Below, piece by piece: positions 5,492 through 7,438 of a stretch of 7,438 bases of DNA. Within the stretch, counting starts at the first letter, position 1. Each line of letters begins with the position of its first letter. Source of the stretch: JAAZFE01 sp034005635 (GTDB lineage Bacteria > Verrucomicrobiota > Kiritimatiellia > CAIQIC01 > Lenti-01). The position numbers and the translations under genes are program-made. The notes under the pieces are model-generated. The model was given only the letters and a program-made list of their open reading frames with translations. It did no database searches and was not told the DNA's origin. The stretch spans positions 1 to 7,438 of the forward strand of contig JAVEUJ010000121.1 of the NCBI GenBank assembly GCA_034005635.1, read 5' to 3'.

Positions 5492-6826
5492 ATGTCCGAT
5501 TTTTGGATCATTCTCATATCCGTCAGTACTGGAACGGTGCTGATGAGCGTGCTGTCCTGTCTGCCCGGACTGCATGTCTACAATGTAATGGGCGCACTGG
5601 TTCTGGGAATTATTTCTCTGGAAGGCACTCGTTTTGCCATCCCTCTTGAGGTCTACCTGCCGGCCTTCACTGGTATGATCGTCAGTTGGTCCATGATCAA
5701 TACCATCCCCGCCGTCCTGCTGGGCACCCCCGACGAATCGGCCTTGTTTACCGTGATGCCGGGCCAAAAATACTTGATGGCAGGCCGCGGATTCGAGGGC
5801 ACTATGGTTACCGCCGTCGGCGGCTTGGCCGGCGCATTCTTCATTGTCTGCGTCATGGCCCCGCTGGCCCCGCGCTATCTGCCGGTCTCCCAACAGGTGC
5901 TCAAGGGCCACATGCACTGGATACTGTGGATCATCATCACCTTCATGTTGATGTCCGAATGGCCCAAGGGCGGCAACCGCGGGCCCGCCGGCTGGGCCAA
6001 ATTTTTCGATGCCTGGAAGACCCTGATCGTTGGATTGTTCACCTTCCTGCTCTCCGGGCTGCTGGGGTTCATCATCCTGACCCGTTCACCGATCAGCCAT
6101 GAGGTCGCCTTTCAAAACATCATGCCTGCGTTTGTGGGCCTGTTCGCCATTCCCTGGTGCCTGCTGAACATGATTTCCGCGGCCAGCGTTCCTCCCCAGC
6201 GCACGACCAAAAGCCTGGCGATCAATGGCGATGTCATCCTGCGCTCGGTCTGGTCTGGCAGTCTCGGTGGCGGCATTGCGGCCTATCTTCCGATCGTGAC
6301 CGGCGGCGTGGGAGGTATGTTGGCGGGCCATGCCACTGCCCAGCGCGATGAACGCGTCTTCATCATGAGCCAGGGCGTTTCGAAATTCATCTATTATGTC
6401 GGCGCCTTCATGTTGCTGTTCGTCCCGGGGTTGAACCTGTCCCGTGGCGGCGGTGCCTGGATGACCAAGACCCTCTACACCCCCGCGGGCTGGGCCGATT
6501 ACTATCTCGTGCTCGGCTGCATTGCCATCGCCTCCGGCATCGCCTACCTGATGATGGAGCCTCTGGCCAAGCTGACTCTCAACTTCATCAATCGCTTTAA
6601 TTACCGCCATGTCTCGACCGTTGCGATGGCCATCATCGTCCTCATGGTCTGGGGAGTCACCGGCTGGGTCGGGATGTTCATTGCCGCGGTTGCCACCGGC
6701 ATTGGCCTGCTGCCGGTGCTGTTTGGGTCGCGCCGCCTGAATTGCCTTGGTATTCTACTACTGCCCATCGCCTGTAATATGTCCGGTTTTGGCGAAACCA
6801 TCACCGGTTGGCTCGGACTTACCTGA
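5492..6826 (+). CDS. TctA-like (DUF112, COG1784-type) membrane permease without TctB/TctC
   Basis: A 444-residue polytopic membrane protein with about 10-11 hydrophobic segments. The N-terminal PGLHVYN (25-31) and the segment NTIPAVLLGTPDESALFTV (70-88) with the following PGQ (90-92) and GRGFEG (98-103) resemble the shorter TctA-family proteins common in archaea (PGLH and GxPDE signatures). Classical TctA is the large permease of the three-part tricarboxylate transporters, about 500 residues. The second half repeats the theme with a Gly-rich hairpin (TGGVGGMLAGH, about 270-280) and a polar loop before VFIMSQG. No small TctB subunit or TctC binding protein is adjacent, so a tricarboxylate substrate should not be assumed. 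The start is supported by AGGGA (5479-5483), 8 nt from the ATG; the gap from the previous gene is 18 nt. An interaction with the upstream OB-fold protein, perhaps as an extracytoplasmic partner, is inference from co-transcription only. Confidence 0.82.
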   Translation: MSDFWIILISVSTGTVLMSVLSCLPGLHVYNVMGALVLGIISLEGTRFAIPLEVYLPAFTGMIVSWSMINTIPAVLLGTPDESALFTVMPGQKYLMAGRGFEGTMVTAVGGLAGAFFIVCVMAPLAPRYLPVSQQVLKGHMHWILWIIITFMLMSEWPKGGNRGPAGWAKFFDAWKTLIVGLFTFLLSGLLGFIILTRSPISHEVAFQNIMPAFVGLFAIPWCLLNMISAASVPPQRTTKSLAINGDVILRSVWSGSLGGGIAAYLPIVTGGVGGMLAGHATAQRDERVFIMSQGVSKFIYYVGAFMLLFVPGLNLSRGGGAWMTKTLYTPAGWADYYLVLGCIAIASGIAYLMMEPLAKLTLNFINRFNYRHVSTVAMAIIVLMVWGVTGWVGMFIAAVATGIGLLPVLFGSRRLNCLGILLLPIACNMSGFGETITGWLGLT

Positions 6827-6842
6827 GCAAAGGAGAACGAAA

Positions 6843-7438
6843 ATGAAAGGGTTTACACATTTCATGTCTGGCGTGGCGGTCGCCTCGTTTGGCCCCTGGG
6901 CCATCGACGCCGCCCTCCAAGGCAATCCCCTGTTCTTCGTCCTGGGCGGTGCCTGCGGCATTTTGCCCGACACCATCGACTTCAAGTTCTACCGCTTTTT
7001 CTATGAACACGATGTCTATGTCACACCCGATCCAATCAATCCTGACCCCCAATATGTAGCCGATGAAATCGCCCGCGCGGTCGCTCTGGCCGTCGATGAA
7101 AAACGCTACATTCGCGTCAAACTGGTCTCTATTCGCCTGGGCGCCGACTTCTGGCAGCAGTATTCGGTTAAGTTGGACAATGAAAAACTTGAAGTGCGCG
7201 TTAAGTTTGGCCCCGTGGTCAACACAGGCCAAGTCCCTGTGGAGGGCACAGAGAAGCGCTATCCGACTATTGGCCGCGCCAAACTCAAGGCCAAGGTCAT
7301 CCAGACCTACGACGCCTCCTTGAAGGTGGATATCTTCGATGGCCCCACTATTGGCCTCAAGCCTATGGATAACGGCGATCTCGATCTCGAATTCTTGCCG
7401 TGGCATCGCGAGTGGTCCCACTCGCTCACCGTCGGCGC
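6843..7438 (+). CDS. YdjM-like (DUF457) membrane metal-dependent hydrolase with a long insertion, 3' end missing
   Basis: The frame is open from the ATG at 6843 to the right edge (198 complete codons). It contains the pattern of the YdjM/DUF457 family: an early His in GFTHFMSG (H6), GILPDTIDF with P42, D43 and D46 after a hydrophobic stretch, and HREWSHSLTVG (H188, R189, S192, H193) just before the edge. In the family these His/Asp residues are the likely metal ligands of a membrane-bound hydrolase with an unestablished substrate. In E. coli YdjM the corresponding PD and HRxxTHS motifs are only a few tens of residues apart; here about 140 residues lie between them, of which about 57-187 look soluble and strand-rich (for example RYIRVKLVSIRLG and KLEVRVKFGP). 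Further membrane segments are expected beyond the window. AGGAG (6831-6835) lies 7 nt from the ATG, 16 nt after the permease stop. M8 is a less likely start because it would remove H6. Confidence 0.75.
   Translation, partial: MKGFTHFMSGVAVASFGPWAIDAALQGNPLFFVLGGACGILPDTIDFKFYRFFYEHDVYVTPDPINPDPQYVADEIARAVALAVDEKRYIRVKLVSIRLGADFWQQYSVKLDNEKLEVRVKFGPVVNTGQVPVEGTEKRYPTIGRAKLKAKVIQTYDASLKVDIFDGPTIGLKPMDNGDLDLEFLPWHREWSHSLTVG

Noticed and set aside
4877..5917. Minus-strand open frame of 346 codons
   Set aside because: Antisense to the OB-fold and permease genes, spanning their junction; His/Asp/Gly-rich translation without motifs.
6819..7421. Minus-strand open frame of 200 codons near the right edge
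   Set aside because: Antisense to the hydrolase gene, which has H...PD...HRxxSHS motifs and a good ribosome site; the antisense frame has neither.

Overview
The window looks like chromosomal DNA from a GC-rich bacterium. Its intergenic regions are full of short dispersed repeats, including phrases of the type 'aaccacagatgaacacagatg', 'gatccctcggcaagctcgggatgaca' and 'ctgaaggctgtactacaaac'. I associate these with Verrucomicrobia, Kiritimatiellota or Lentisphaerae and related bacteria. That placement is a recollection of repeat style and not a phylogenetic result. No rRNA, tRNA, CRISPR array or transposase gene is visible.

Layout: positions 1-475 are repeat-rich and hold at most the last codons of a gene entering from the left. 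Positions 476-3242 carry two minus-strand genes, transcribed right to left: a PutP-type Na+/solute symporter (1695-3242) and, 13 nt behind it, a GT4-family glycosyltransferase (476-1681). The last residues and stop codon of the glycosyltransferase lie inside a dispersed repeat. Positions 3243-3943 form a 701-nt divergent intergenic region. It contains head-to-head GC-rich repeats, a long REP-like hairpin bracketed by a 12-bp direct repeat, and a plausible sigma70-type promoter with a dyad at the expected transcription start.

Positions 3944-7438 hold a compact plus-strand operon of three genes with spacings of 18 and 16 nt, each with a good Shine-Dalgarno sequence. The first encodes a membrane-anchored protein with an N-terminal CxxC/CxxC zinc ribbon, one transmembrane helix and four tandem OB-fold-like repeats. 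The second encodes a TctA/DUF112-like polytopic permease with no TctB or TctC partner. The third encodes a YdjM/DUF457-like membrane metal-dependent hydrolase whose H...PD...HRxxSHS motifs are split by a soluble insertion of about 130 residues; it runs off the right edge.

The most interesting content is this operon. An orphan TctA-like permease sits between an OB-fold membrane protein and an unusual membrane hydrolase, with spacing that implies co-expression, and its substrate is unknown. The symporter is conventional. The other notable signals are the repeats, above all the one that has supplied the end of a protein-coding gene.
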